Shown: positions 57,303 through 64,000 of the stretch, one piece after another
Numbering within the stretch: position 1 is the stretch's first letter
Layout: the number at the start of each line of letters is the position of its first letter
Assembly: GCA_017548165.1 (NCBI GenBank)
Contig: JAFYMW010000005.1
Span: 1 to 64,000 of the forward strand
Source: Bacteroidaceae bacterium
GTDB lineage: Bacteria > Bacteroidota > Bacteroidia > Bacteroidales > Bacteroidaceae
Direction of reading: 5' to 3'
DNA length: 64,000 nucleotides
Program-made: the position numbers and the translations under genes
The notes under the pieces: model-generated
What the model saw: the letters and a program-made list of their open reading frames with translations, nothing else
Told to the model about the DNA's origin: nothing
The model's database searches: none

Positions 57303-60218
57303 TTAAAAACCAAATGGAAAATCATCGTCTTCGCTGGTATTATTAACATTATCCTCCAACTCAGGAACATCTTTAACAGAGTCGTCAAGCTCGTCCTCGC
57401 CACGAATAATGATACCATTATCTAATTTCAATTCTTCAGGTATCTCCAACGGAGAGAAATACTCTTCATAGAATCGCTGATAGTCGTCAAAACTATATTT
57501 CGTACCCAACAAGTTAAGATTTTCCTCCAGTATAATCAATGAACGGATACCTTCTATGACTTTCAGCATATGGCTATCAGCATACAATTTCTGTGCATAT
57601 GAATGCGCCTCGTCATAACTCAAGAACCCTTTGACCAACATCATGCTCACTTCTCCCAAATCGCTGATTTCCAATTCAAAGTTACGCATGGTAAAGGATG
57701 TAAAATTATACCTTGCCAATTCAAAAAGCAACTGATCTTCGTTGATTCCGCCTTTGGGATAGGCCAAAACGAAAGAGAAGTTACCCAAACGGTCGTTCTT
57801 CAAAGTATCTCCACTCTGAACTCCCTCATCAGCCCCTGCATTAAAACGACGTGACCAAATATCACTAGCATCCCACTGATCGCCATTAAGCAAACGACCT
57901 TCCTGAACGCCTTTCATTATCTCCGATGCCAGTTTGCCTATCTCCTCGGCAGAGTACTTATCTGTCAACGTCTTGAGAGTCACGAGGAAACTATCTCTTT
58001 GACCTGAATACAATTGACTCATGGCATAAACAAACATAAATCTTGATATATGCCTACCCTCTGGAAAATTCTCACTTGAGAATAAGTAACCATCTTGAAC
58101 TTTAGCATACTCGCCACGCAGATAAGCCCCATAGGCATCAGCATAAAGCGAATCTTCCAGATGCTTGCCACCACGAGCGATAAGTTCGTACCTAGGATTG
58201 GCTAGCAACTGAGCATATTCATTATCGGGATATTCGGAAATAATCTTTTCTCTGTAATATGCCGCTTCTTTGTCCATACCCAAACGACCATTTACCAGAA
58301 ACAGATGGTAGTATGCATCTGGCAATTTCTCGTGCTCAGGATAGTCAGTAACAAATCTCAATAGCGTCTTATATGCCAAAGAATGATTGCCTAGTCTATC
58401 CTTCTCAAGCACACCTGCCTGAAACAAGGCTTCGCTAATCTGCTGATGTGATGCCTGTACAGCCTCATCAGTAAGAGGAATCTGTGCTAGATAGAAAGCC
58501 TTGTTACGAGGGTCGTTTTGCACACTATCATCCTCAACCACCTCCACAGTATCAACGGCAAAACCCATACCCTCCTGCTGTTCTTGATTCATTATTTCAA
58601 CCAATGCTTCAGGCAAAGTTCCATCTACAGCAAAACCACTTTTATCGGCCCAACGCCAATAATCTGTATTTCTGCGCATACCCCATTTACGGAAAAAGGC
58701 CGTTTTACCCTGCGCCACCGTGTTGGGATTACTGAAATACCAACCTTGAGCGCTTTGGGCAGACGAACCATTATTGCCGCTTCCTCGCATGTTCGCCATA
58801 TTGTTTTGGGCAACATTACCGCCAAATGCCTTATTAGCAGTACTTTGAGTACCTGAAGCCGCACGGCGCTTTTCTTCTTCCTTCTCCTTCTCGATATATT
58901 CCTTTGCCAGACGTTCGCAAACTGCTATCCTCTCCTTCTCGGGCAAACGTGCCAAAACCAACAAGCTATCCTGCAATTTAACAACACCAAGAGGCTCTGC
59001 CAACCCCTCCAACATCTTGTTGCGTTGCTCCACATCCTTATATTCGTCTCTCTCCTTATCTAAGACTGCCATACATTCTTTGTAGCAGCGCGATGCCTCG
59101 ATATAGTTTTCTTGTTGCCAATAAACCGAAGCCAGGCGCAACAACAATGTTGCCTTGGCAGTACCTCCCTTACTATCCAACAACCCCTTCTCCCAAGCAT
59201 ATATAGCTCGAAGGGTGTCGCTCATATTCATATGTATATTACCAATCGCCAACTGTATTTGGTCAACAAATTCCTTATTCTTCCCAGCCTTGGCCATATA
59301 CTCCAACTTGCGTATCATCTGTCGCGTCTGCGACTTTGTTGCCATCTCCGATTGCATCACACGTGCATTAAGGCTCATCTCATACGGAGGATTGGACCTT
59401 ATCACCTTTTTAAAGGCTTCAAAGGCTTCCTCTCGCTTACCAGTCTGTCGGCACAATTGTCCTAACAGAAAGTTAAGTCTGGCTTTTTGTGTTGGATTTT
59501 TCTGTAACGAGATGGATTTCCTGAGCAATGGAATAGCCTCTTCATACTGCTCTGTCTGTATGAGCCACGCAGCACGACTATTGTCGTATTCCTGTTGGAT
59601 TTTCAAATTAAAACTATCCTTGGACATCTTGCGTAAAACATCCTCGGCATCATAGGGCCACTCTAGCGCCACATAACAACGTGCCATCCACGCCCTTGCC
59701 AAATTGGACACCTCGGGCTGAGTGGCATAAAGTCTGATAATGTAGTTGAATGTAGAAGCTGCCTCAATGAATTCGCCACGCTGAAACTGGCTCTCTCCCA
59801 TCATCATCCAAGTCTTCCACAGATAGGGATTGAACTCCTTGCGAGCAAGATAGTCTTTTTCCGCTTGCGTACGCTTCTTTCCTGCCTTTTGTTCGGGCTT
59901 TTTCTTTATACTGTGCAACTTAATCGCTTTCTCGCACTTCTCTATTGCCGTGGCATAACTTCCCTTACCCATATTTGCCGTGGCCTTGTTGGTACTGATA
60001 TACATCGGCAACAACGAATTGTAGTCATCCTTATGCCCCTCGGTTTGAGCATCCATTCCTTTCTCAAAAGCCACTTCGCCATTATACATTATATTATAAT
60101 GTGCTGTCAAAGAATGATAGAAACGCGTCATTGGCGTGTTCTTTTTCGTAGAACACGATGCTATAGCAATTATTGCCAACACGACCAGCAACAATTTATG
60201 TATGTTTCTATATATCAT
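57303..60218 (-). CDS. porW: PorW/SprE-like type IX secretion lipoprotein
   Basis: A 971-residue lipoprotein (lipobox IASC, Cys22) with many TPR units from about residue 50 to 420, a low-complexity Asn/Ala/Gln/Ser stretch (about 470-500) and further repeats to an acidic C-terminus. The opening CSTKKNTPMTRFYHSLTAHYNIMYNGEVAF is the PorW/SprE signature. In Flavobacterium johnsoniae SprE and in Porphyromonas PorW, the protein is needed for type IX secretion. Its neighbour porX controls the same system. The core gldKLMN and sov genes are not in the window, so I cannot tell whether a complete system is present. Confidence 0.88.
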   Translation of the reverse strand: MIYRNIHKLLLVVLAIIAIASCSTKKNTPMTRFYHSLTAHYNIMYNGEVAFEKGMDAQTEGHKDDYNSLLPMYISTNKATANMGKGSYATAIEKCEKAIKLHSIKKKPEQKAGKKRTQAEKDYLARKEFNPYLWKTWMMMGESQFQRGEFIEAASTFNYIIRLYATQPEVSNLARAWMARCYVALEWPYDAEDVLRKMSKDSFNLKIQQEYDNSRAAWLIQTEQYEEAIPLLRKSISLQKNPTQKARLNFLLGQLCRQTGKREEAFEAFKKVIRSNPPYEMSLNARVMQSEMATKSQTRQMIRKLEYMAKAGKNKEFVDQIQLAIGNIHMNMSDTLRAIYAWEKGLLDSKGGTAKATLLLRLASVYWQQENYIEASRCYKECMAVLDKERDEYKDVEQRNKMLEGLAEPLGVVKLQDSLLVLARLPEKERIAVCERLAKEYIEKEKEEEKRRAASGTQSTANKAFGGNVAQNNMANMRGSGNNGSSAQSAQGWYFSNPNTVAQGKTAFFRKWGMRRNTDYWRWADKSGFAVDGTLPEALVEIMNQEQQEGMGFAVDTVEVVEDDSVQNDPRNKAFYLAQIPLTDEAVQASHQQISEALFQAGVLEKDRLGNHSLAYKTLLRFVTDYPEHEKLPDAYYHLFLVNGRLGMDKEAAYYREKIISEYPDNEYAQLLANPRYELIARGGKHLEDSLYADAYGAYLRGEYAKVQDGYLFSSENFPEGRHISRFMFVYAMSQLYSGQRDSFLVTLKTLTDKYSAEEIGKLASEIMKGVQEGRLLNGDQWDASDIWSRRFNAGADEGVQSGDTLKNDRLGNFSFVLAYPKGGINEDQLLFELARYNFTSFTMRNFELEISDLGEVSMMLVKGFLSYDEAHSYAQKLYADSHMLKVIEGIRSLIILEENLNLLGTKYSFDDYQRFYEEYFSPLEIPEELKLDNGIIIRGEDELDDSVKDVPELEDNVNNTSEDDDFPFGF

Positions 60219-60287
60219 TCCTCTTACTAAGAAAGTATGGAACAGAAAGTTAGTTCACCTACCTTAATAACGAAAGACTATGCATCT

Positions 60288-60626
60288 TTATTGTCGTCGC
60301 TCGCCTATAATCAGGAAAACCTCGTCCTTCAATTCGTCTGGCAGTTCCACCTGACGCAGTTGCAATGACCGTATCCATCCTGCCACCTCATCCTCACGCA
60401 TGGTATACAAGATGTACCTGAACTCCTCAATTTCTGGTGGCAGATATTCGTCTGATGCAACACCACGAAAACGATCCAACTCCTCGTCGTCGTAATACTC
60501 AATATCCTTGCTCACGGCTGACAGAAGGCTATCCTTCTCGCATGTCTCATGCATACCGCAACACTCTGCATCGGGTATGACAATTTCATTTTCTGTGCTA
60601 TTTGAAGCTATATTCTTGCCGCTCAT
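60288..60626 (-). CDS. conserved hypothetical protein
   Basis: A 112-residue acidic protein (DIEYYDDEELDRFRG, LPPEIEEFRYILYTMREDEV, W-I-R-S-L-Q-L-R-Q). It lies three bases after aroA and 69 before porW, on the same strand. I believe it is conserved beside aroA in Bacteroidales but cannot name a family. Confidence 0.7.
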   Translation of the reverse strand: MSGKNIASNSTENEIVIPDAECCGMHETCEKDSLLSAVSKDIEYYDDEELDRFRGVASDEYLPPEIEEFRYILYTMREDEVAGWIRSLQLRQVELPDELKDEVFLIIGERRQ

Positions 60627-60629
60627 ATC

Positions 60630-61859
60630 TCAGTCTAATTTGAATCCGCACTTTTTTAGATCTTGCCAGAAATTGGGATAAGACTTGCTTACCACCTCTG
60701 GATTATTGATTACTATGCTAGCCCGAGTCAGTGCTACGGGAGCAAAAGCCATTGCCATACGATGATCGTCGTATGTGTCTATACCTATAACATCAATATC
60801 AGCTATTTCCTCTATTTTTTCGCCATTCCATGACATAGAGTCGTCACCATCAGCCTTAATTACATACCCCAACTTGAGCAATTCCTTCTGCAGGGCAGCA
60901 ATACGATCAGTTTCCTTAATCCTCAAAGTTTGGAGGCCGCTGATATTAAAAGGAATGCCAAGCATACAACATGTTACCACCATTGTTTGTGCAAGATCTG
61001 GTTGATTAACCATATCCTTAACAAATTCTCCCGCCCTAATCTTTGTCTTGCGAAGACACACCTTGTTGTCTTCAAAGATTGTTTCAACTCCTAAAGAAGC
61101 AAAGAATTGAGCTACAGCAGAATCGCCTTGAAGACTTTCCTTGAATAACCCTGGTAATACTATAGTCAGATTCTCATTCGATGACAGTGCTACTATTTCA
61201 TACCAATACGATGCCGCACTCCAGTCATTCTCAATATAATAAGGTGTAGGTTTATATGGTTGTGGTGCAACATAGATTATATTATCAGTCTCCCAATTGG
61301 CATCAGCGCCAAATTGTTTCATGATTTCCAACGTCATATCTATATAGGGACGGCTGATTATTTCTCCCGTTAGCTCTAGAGAAAGCCCACTGTGCAAGGT
61401 GGGGGCTATCATTAGCAAAGAACTGATGTACTGACTGCTTACGTTGCCAGGCAAACAGAGATGTCCACCTGATAATGTCCCACCTTTAATTCTCAATGGA
61501 GGAAATCCCTCCTTGTCAACATAAGTAATATCAGCGCCAATAGTTTGAAGTGCCTTGACCAATACACCTATTGGACGATTACGCATACGCTCAGTCCCCG
61601 TAATCACATGCTCGGCCGGCATAGTTGCCAACAAGGAAGTAAGGAAACGCATCGCCGTACCTGCCGCCTTGATATCTATTTCGTATGGCATCGTATGCAA
61701 TGCCTCTACTACAACATTGCTATCATCACACTCGGAAATATTGTCCAATGAAGCATCTACCCCAGCCAAAGCACGTATAACCAAAGCCCTGTTACTAATG
61801 CTTTTACTTGCCGGCAATTTTATCTCCGTAGATAATAAATAAGGTATAGAGATGGTCAT
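60630..61859 (-). CDS. aroA: 3-phosphoshikimate 1-carboxyvinyltransferase (EPSP synthase)
   Basis: A 409-residue enzyme of the shikimate pathway joining PEP to shikimate 3-phosphate. LPASKSISNRALV near the start holds the substrate Lys and Ser/Arg residues. TAMRFLTSLLA, TGTERMRNRPIG, RIKETDRIAAL and DHRMAMAFAPVAL are conserved. I use the ATG at 61859; an in-frame GTG at 61886 adds nine residues. First gene of the aroA-hypothetical-porW-porX set. Confidence 0.96.
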   Translation of the reverse strand: MTISIPYLLSTEIKLPASKSISNRALVIRALAGVDASLDNISECDDSNVVVEALHTMPYEIDIKAAGTAMRFLTSLLATMPAEHVITGTERMRNRPIGVLVKALQTIGADITYVDKEGFPPLRIKGGTLSGGHLCLPGNVSSQYISSLLMIAPTLHSGLSLELTGEIISRPYIDMTLEIMKQFGADANWETDNIIYVAPQPYKPTPYYIENDWSAASYWYEIVALSSNENLTIVLPGLFKESLQGDSAVAQFFASLGVETIFEDNKVCLRKTKIRAGEFVKDMVNQPDLAQTMVVTCCMLGIPFNISGLQTLRIKETDRIAALQKELLKLGYVIKADGDDSMSWNGEKIEEIADIDVIGIDTYDDHRMAMAFAPVALTRASIVINNPEVVSKSYPNFWQDLKKCGFKLD

Positions 61860-61914
61860 TTCAGGTGTTTCTATAAGTATTTTCACTATTTAGTACGCAA
61901 AATTACAAAAAATA

Positions 61915-61946
61915 TTTGGAGATTACAAAATAAAGTCATACCTTTG
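61915..61946 (+). promoter_or_regulatory. promoter of tRNA-Pro
   Basis: TTTG (61915-61918), 20 bases, TACCTTTG (61939-61946), 35 bases before the tRNA. Confidence 0.85.
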
Positions 61947-61980
61947 CATCGCAAATGAGAAATCATTGGCAATAAGGTAT

Positions 61981-62056
61981 CGGGATGTAGCGCAGTTGGT
62001 AGCGCACACGTCTGGGGGGCGCGAGGTCGCAAGTTCGAGTCTTGTCATCCCGACCA
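61981..62056 (+). tRNA. tRNA-Pro (anticodon GGG)
   Basis: Acceptor stem CGGGATG/CATCCCG is perfect and CCA is encoded (62054-62056). The D stem is GCGC/GCGC and the T arm is GCAAG-TTCGAGT-CTTGT. The anticodon arm reads CACGT-CTGGGGG-GCGCG, anticodon GGG, with an A-C mismatch at positions 28-42 of the stem. It reads proline CCC and CCU codons. The mismatch is unusual but the rest is intact. Confidence 0.93.
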
Positions 62057-62060
62057 AAGG

Positions 62061-62105
62061 AAAGCATTAGTACTGAATAAGTTACTGATGCTTTTTCTTT
62101 TTGTG
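62061..62105 (+). terminator. terminator of tRNA-Pro
   Basis: AAAGCATTAGTA (62061-62072) pairs with TACTGATGCTTT (62083-62094), one G-T wobble, followed by a T-rich run. Confidence 0.85.
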
Positions 62106-62363
62106 TAAATTTGTGGGAAATCCACCGGTTGAGGCTTTGGTTGACGCAAAAAGTCAACCAAGAAGTCAACCAAAATATTGAAAACTGACGATATACTGAG
62201 TTTCTAAAGAAAGGCGACATTTTTGAGTAGAAATCTTTTTATAGCCCCTGTTCAATTTTTGTCGCCACTCTATTATCCCAACCTCCCACTCCCTTTGAAT
62301 GAGTCCGAAAAATATTGTCACTTTCTCATCACACATAGATTCACAAAGCAATAAGAGAGTATT
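62106..62363. other. gene-free stretch with GTCAACCAA motifs
   Basis: TTGGTTGAC (62137-62145) is the inverse of GTCAACCAA at 62153-62161, and a second direct copy lies at 62165-62173. Nothing else recognisable up to 62363. The motif set just past a tRNA 3' end is of the kind left by integrative elements, but no integrase or second attachment site is visible. Confidence 0.4.
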
Positions 62364-62478
62364 AAACACAAAAGACAGTATATATTACTTGGCAAAGACA
62401 GTACTACTTACTTGGCAATGTTAATAGTACCTACTTGGTCAAGCCAATAGTACTGTCTTTCCAATGTTAGTACTAGTG
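62364..62478. repeat. iteron-like 23-base direct repeats
   Basis: Units start at 62364, 62387, 62410 and 62433 with an exact 23-base period; a fifth, poorer unit follows to about 62478. The shared core is ACTTGGCAA plus AGTACT toward the end. AAAGACAGTACTA and TAGTACTGTCTTT at the outer units also form an inverted pair (about 62395-62407 and 62448-62460). Confidence 0.65.
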
Positions 62479-63000
62479 CCTTTTTTATATCAATATACTG
62501 ACGTAATTGGAGAAGATACTTTTTCTGCAGCCCGACAAATAGCCCTCATCGCAAATAAGCAGTATCTGCCACTGATACACAAATGATTACACTCAGCCAA
62601 CTTATCTTTCATCATTTCCAAGAACTCTTGATGTCCTAATACATTTTTTGAGGATGGTAGTGGCGCAAAGCAAAAAAAATAGTTTTTGTGCAAAGAAATT
62701 ATCAAAAAGCAGACAAGTACACTACTTCAATAATAATACTAGTATCCGAAAAAACATTACAATACGTCAATATTGAGAAGCGAGAGAGAGAAAGAGGCGC
62801 AATGTGGTTCCTTTGTAATCGAGAAGTAACGAAACAGAGGACAAAAAGATGGCTTCATTAGCGCGTAACAGTCTAATGACCGATTTGGGTTTAAAGGTTG
62901 GTAGCAAATTAGCACAATGCATTTAGAGGCATTTTGGGAAATAGTTATCATGACATGTACAGAATATCACATCTTTTCGCCAAATTTGACCTAACGGTCT
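62479..63000. other. gene-poor stretch, possible gene remnant
   Basis: No complete gene. On the minus strand about 60 codons ending at 62490 (PSSKNVLGHQEFLEMM, SGRYCLFAMRAICRAAEKV) have protein-like character but start only with TTG and have no partner, so this may be a remnant. No insertion-sequence ends or transposase motif is seen. Confidence 0.3.
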
Positions 63001-63011
63001 TAGTTACTCTC

Positions 63012-63063
63012 GTTCGAAAATCCTCAAATAATTTGGGATTTTCCTCACTTATTCGTAACTTTG
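63012..63063 (+). promoter_or_regulatory. promoter cassette of the right-edge lipoprotein
   Basis: A near palindrome (AAATCCTCAAAT / ATTTGGGATTT) holds the -33 TTTG (63032-63035). A 20-base spacer with CACTTATTCG leads to TAACTTTG (63056-63063). Same cassette as at 16862-16893 and 20253-20284. Confidence 0.8.
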
Positions 63064-63119
63064 CGACATCGTTCTGCTACTACAGCGGTGGTTATGAATG
63101 ACTTTAACTAAAAGGTGTT

Positions 63120-63320
63120 ATTGAAATTATCTTCATTGATGAAATTCTCGCAAAATTTCTATGTACCGAAGATAATGGGCAATGGCACCACATCATGGTT
63201 TGTACAGCCACAATTGGCTCCCTACATATCCTTTTGGTGTGGGCTATTGCTTTATCCGGTACTAAGGCAATGCGAGAAGCCTCATCAATAGGATAAAGCA
63301 GATATAGTTCCCACACCTTT
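63120..63320 (+). promoter_or_regulatory. hairpin-rich 5' leader
   Basis: The transcript from 63070 would carry a leader of about 300 bases. ATTATCTTC pairs with GAAGATAAT (about 63125-63178) around an inner GAAATT/AATTTC pair. Further on, TGTGGG...GCTTTATCC pairs with GGATAAAGC...CCCACA (about 63238-63316). No open frame on the plus strand explains these. I do not recognise a known riboswitch. Confidence 0.45.
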
Positions 63321-63375
63321 ATTTCATACTAACAGCTTTCTTCTGGGGATTGAGAGGCATGAATGATTAAATGAC

Positions 63376-64000
63376 ATGAAAACATTTAGAGCGATTGGAA
63401 TGGCTTTGCTAGCCGTTTTGTTGTGTGTAGGAATTTCGTCTTGTAGCAAAGAGGATGATTTAGGTGGTAATGGTGATGTGACATCTGGTAGTAAGAAATT
63501 AACTAGACTTGTTCAAACTTCAGAATCTGGCGACTCTGAAGAAGTAATTTTTTCATATGATGACAACGGACGTTTAATATCCTGTTATGATGAAGATGGT
63601 AATATTCATCAATATTCTTGGTCGGATAATACTATTACAAGAACAAGAGGTAATGATGTGAGGACATATTCATACATAGATGGTTTGGTAAGAAAAGAAG
63701 AGCGAGACTATTATACTTATGGTTATGCATATAATTCATCTAAACAAATTATAGCTTTAAATATCGTTCATAAAAACTCCAATAAAATTGACCAAAAAGA
63801 AGTTTATTCTTGGGAAAATGGAAAAATTACTCAAATTTCAAGAGAAGAAGACGAACACATTGATATATTGCAGATAAATTATAGTCCTGAGACTTGCAAG
63901 GGATATAATCCATTCATGACAATGTCAATGACTAATACCCAATTATTTTGGGTACATCCAGAATTAATAGGAGTTACATACAATCAATTACCCAACAGAA
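63376..64000 (+). CDS. DUF4595-like lipoprotein, cut by the right edge
   Basis: The first 208 residues of a lipoprotein. The lipobox ends at about Cys24 (ISSC) followed by Ser-Lys-Glu-Asp-Asp, a strong Bacteroidetes surface-export signal. The body has short Y-D/E repeats (FSYDDNGRLISCYDEDG, SYIDGLVRKEE, AYNSSKQI), the pattern of DUF4595 and RHS-like YD repeats. Its base use is more AT-rich than the housekeeping genes, like the gene-poor stretch before it, which suggests accessory DNA. The gene continues beyond the window. Confidence 0.75.
   Translation, partial: MKTFRAIGMALLAVLLCVGISSCSKEDDLGGNGDVTSGSKKLTRLVQTSESGDSEEVIFSYDDNGRLISCYDEDGNIHQYSWSDNTITRTRGNDVRTYSYIDGLVRKEERDYYTYGYAYNSSKQIIALNIVHKNSNKIDQKEVYSWENGKITQISREEDEHIDILQINYSPETCKGYNPFMTMSMTNTQLFWVHPELIGVTYNQLPNR

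Noticed and set aside
61963..62220. Minus-strand frame of 85 residues across tRNA-Pro
   Set aside because: Its C-terminal part is the antisense translation of the tRNA (DDKTRTCDLAPPRR...), a well-known false protein.
62490..62705. 71-residue minus-strand frame as a gene
   Set aside because: TTG start, no ribosome site, no partner or domain; kept only as a possible remnant.

Overview
The window reads as chromosome of a Bacteroidales bacterium, most likely Prevotellaceae or a close relative. The signs are the Bacteroidetes promoter pattern (TTTG or TTG, 19-20 bases, TAnnTTTG) before many genes, a large share of lipoproteins and fimbrillin/DUF4493-type surface proteins, a 1046-residue exported GH2 beta-galactosidase, the dnaE-trxA and psd-pssA-tsaE-porX neighbourhoods, and spontaneous use of AT-rich, weak-Shine-Dalgarno starts. 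Most of the window is core chromosome with conserved housekeeping genes on both strands.

Layout. 1-849 is a gene-free stretch with a promoter leaving to the left. 850-14031 is one long plus-strand locus of ten genes: seven lipoproteins with DUF4493-like domains, one fimbrillin-like lipoprotein, one outer-membrane beta-barrel and one further PCMD lipoprotein, closed by a strong terminator at 14091-14146. All DUF4493 and fimbrillin members carry a T-R-[A/T] site 26-32 residues after the lipobox cysteine, at the place where FimA and Mfa1 type V pilins are processed. This is the most unusual system in the window. 14573-22973 holds a YugP-type metallopeptidase, an esterase, DUF1846, DUF4250, a CobW-type zinc GTPase, a small membrane protein, an HU/IHF protein, tRNA-Leu, an S41 lipoprotein and a DUF3316 protein. 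22992-33340 holds parC, an exported EEP nuclease/phosphatase, comF, a PHP phosphoesterase, a tandem-BRCT protein, ispF, a possible small RNA, nhaA and a sugar-kinase-like phosphotransferase. 33487-40980 (minus) holds an MG2-domain protein, a TPR protein, rpe and lacZ. 41091-44191 is a translation block (rplM, rpsI, rpsB, tsf) with structured leaders.

44414-46816 holds an EptA-like phosphoethanolamine transferase and an orphan RecQ C-terminal protein. 46964-53644 is a minus-strand operon dnaE-trxA-hypothetical-tadA-yraN-birA-pyrH. 53804-55627 is psd-pssA-tsaE for phosphatidylethanolamine synthesis and t6A modification. 55667-61859 (minus) is aroA-hypothetical-porW-porX, the last two being type IX secretion accessory and regulatory genes. 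After tRNA-Pro(GGG) at 61981 the sequence becomes gene-poor (62057-63375), with repeated GTCAACCAA motifs, a 23-base iteron-like array and a hairpin-rich leader before a lipoprotein cut by the right edge.

Two dispersed elements run through the window. One is a set of intergenic arrays of degenerate 7-base units (TTAACGA/TGAGCGA type) sitting next to stop codons. The other is a promoter cassette with a palindrome and an invariant CACTTATTCG spacer, found before the DUF1846, HU and right-edge lipoprotein genes. All family names were assigned by eye from translated motifs; no database search was run.
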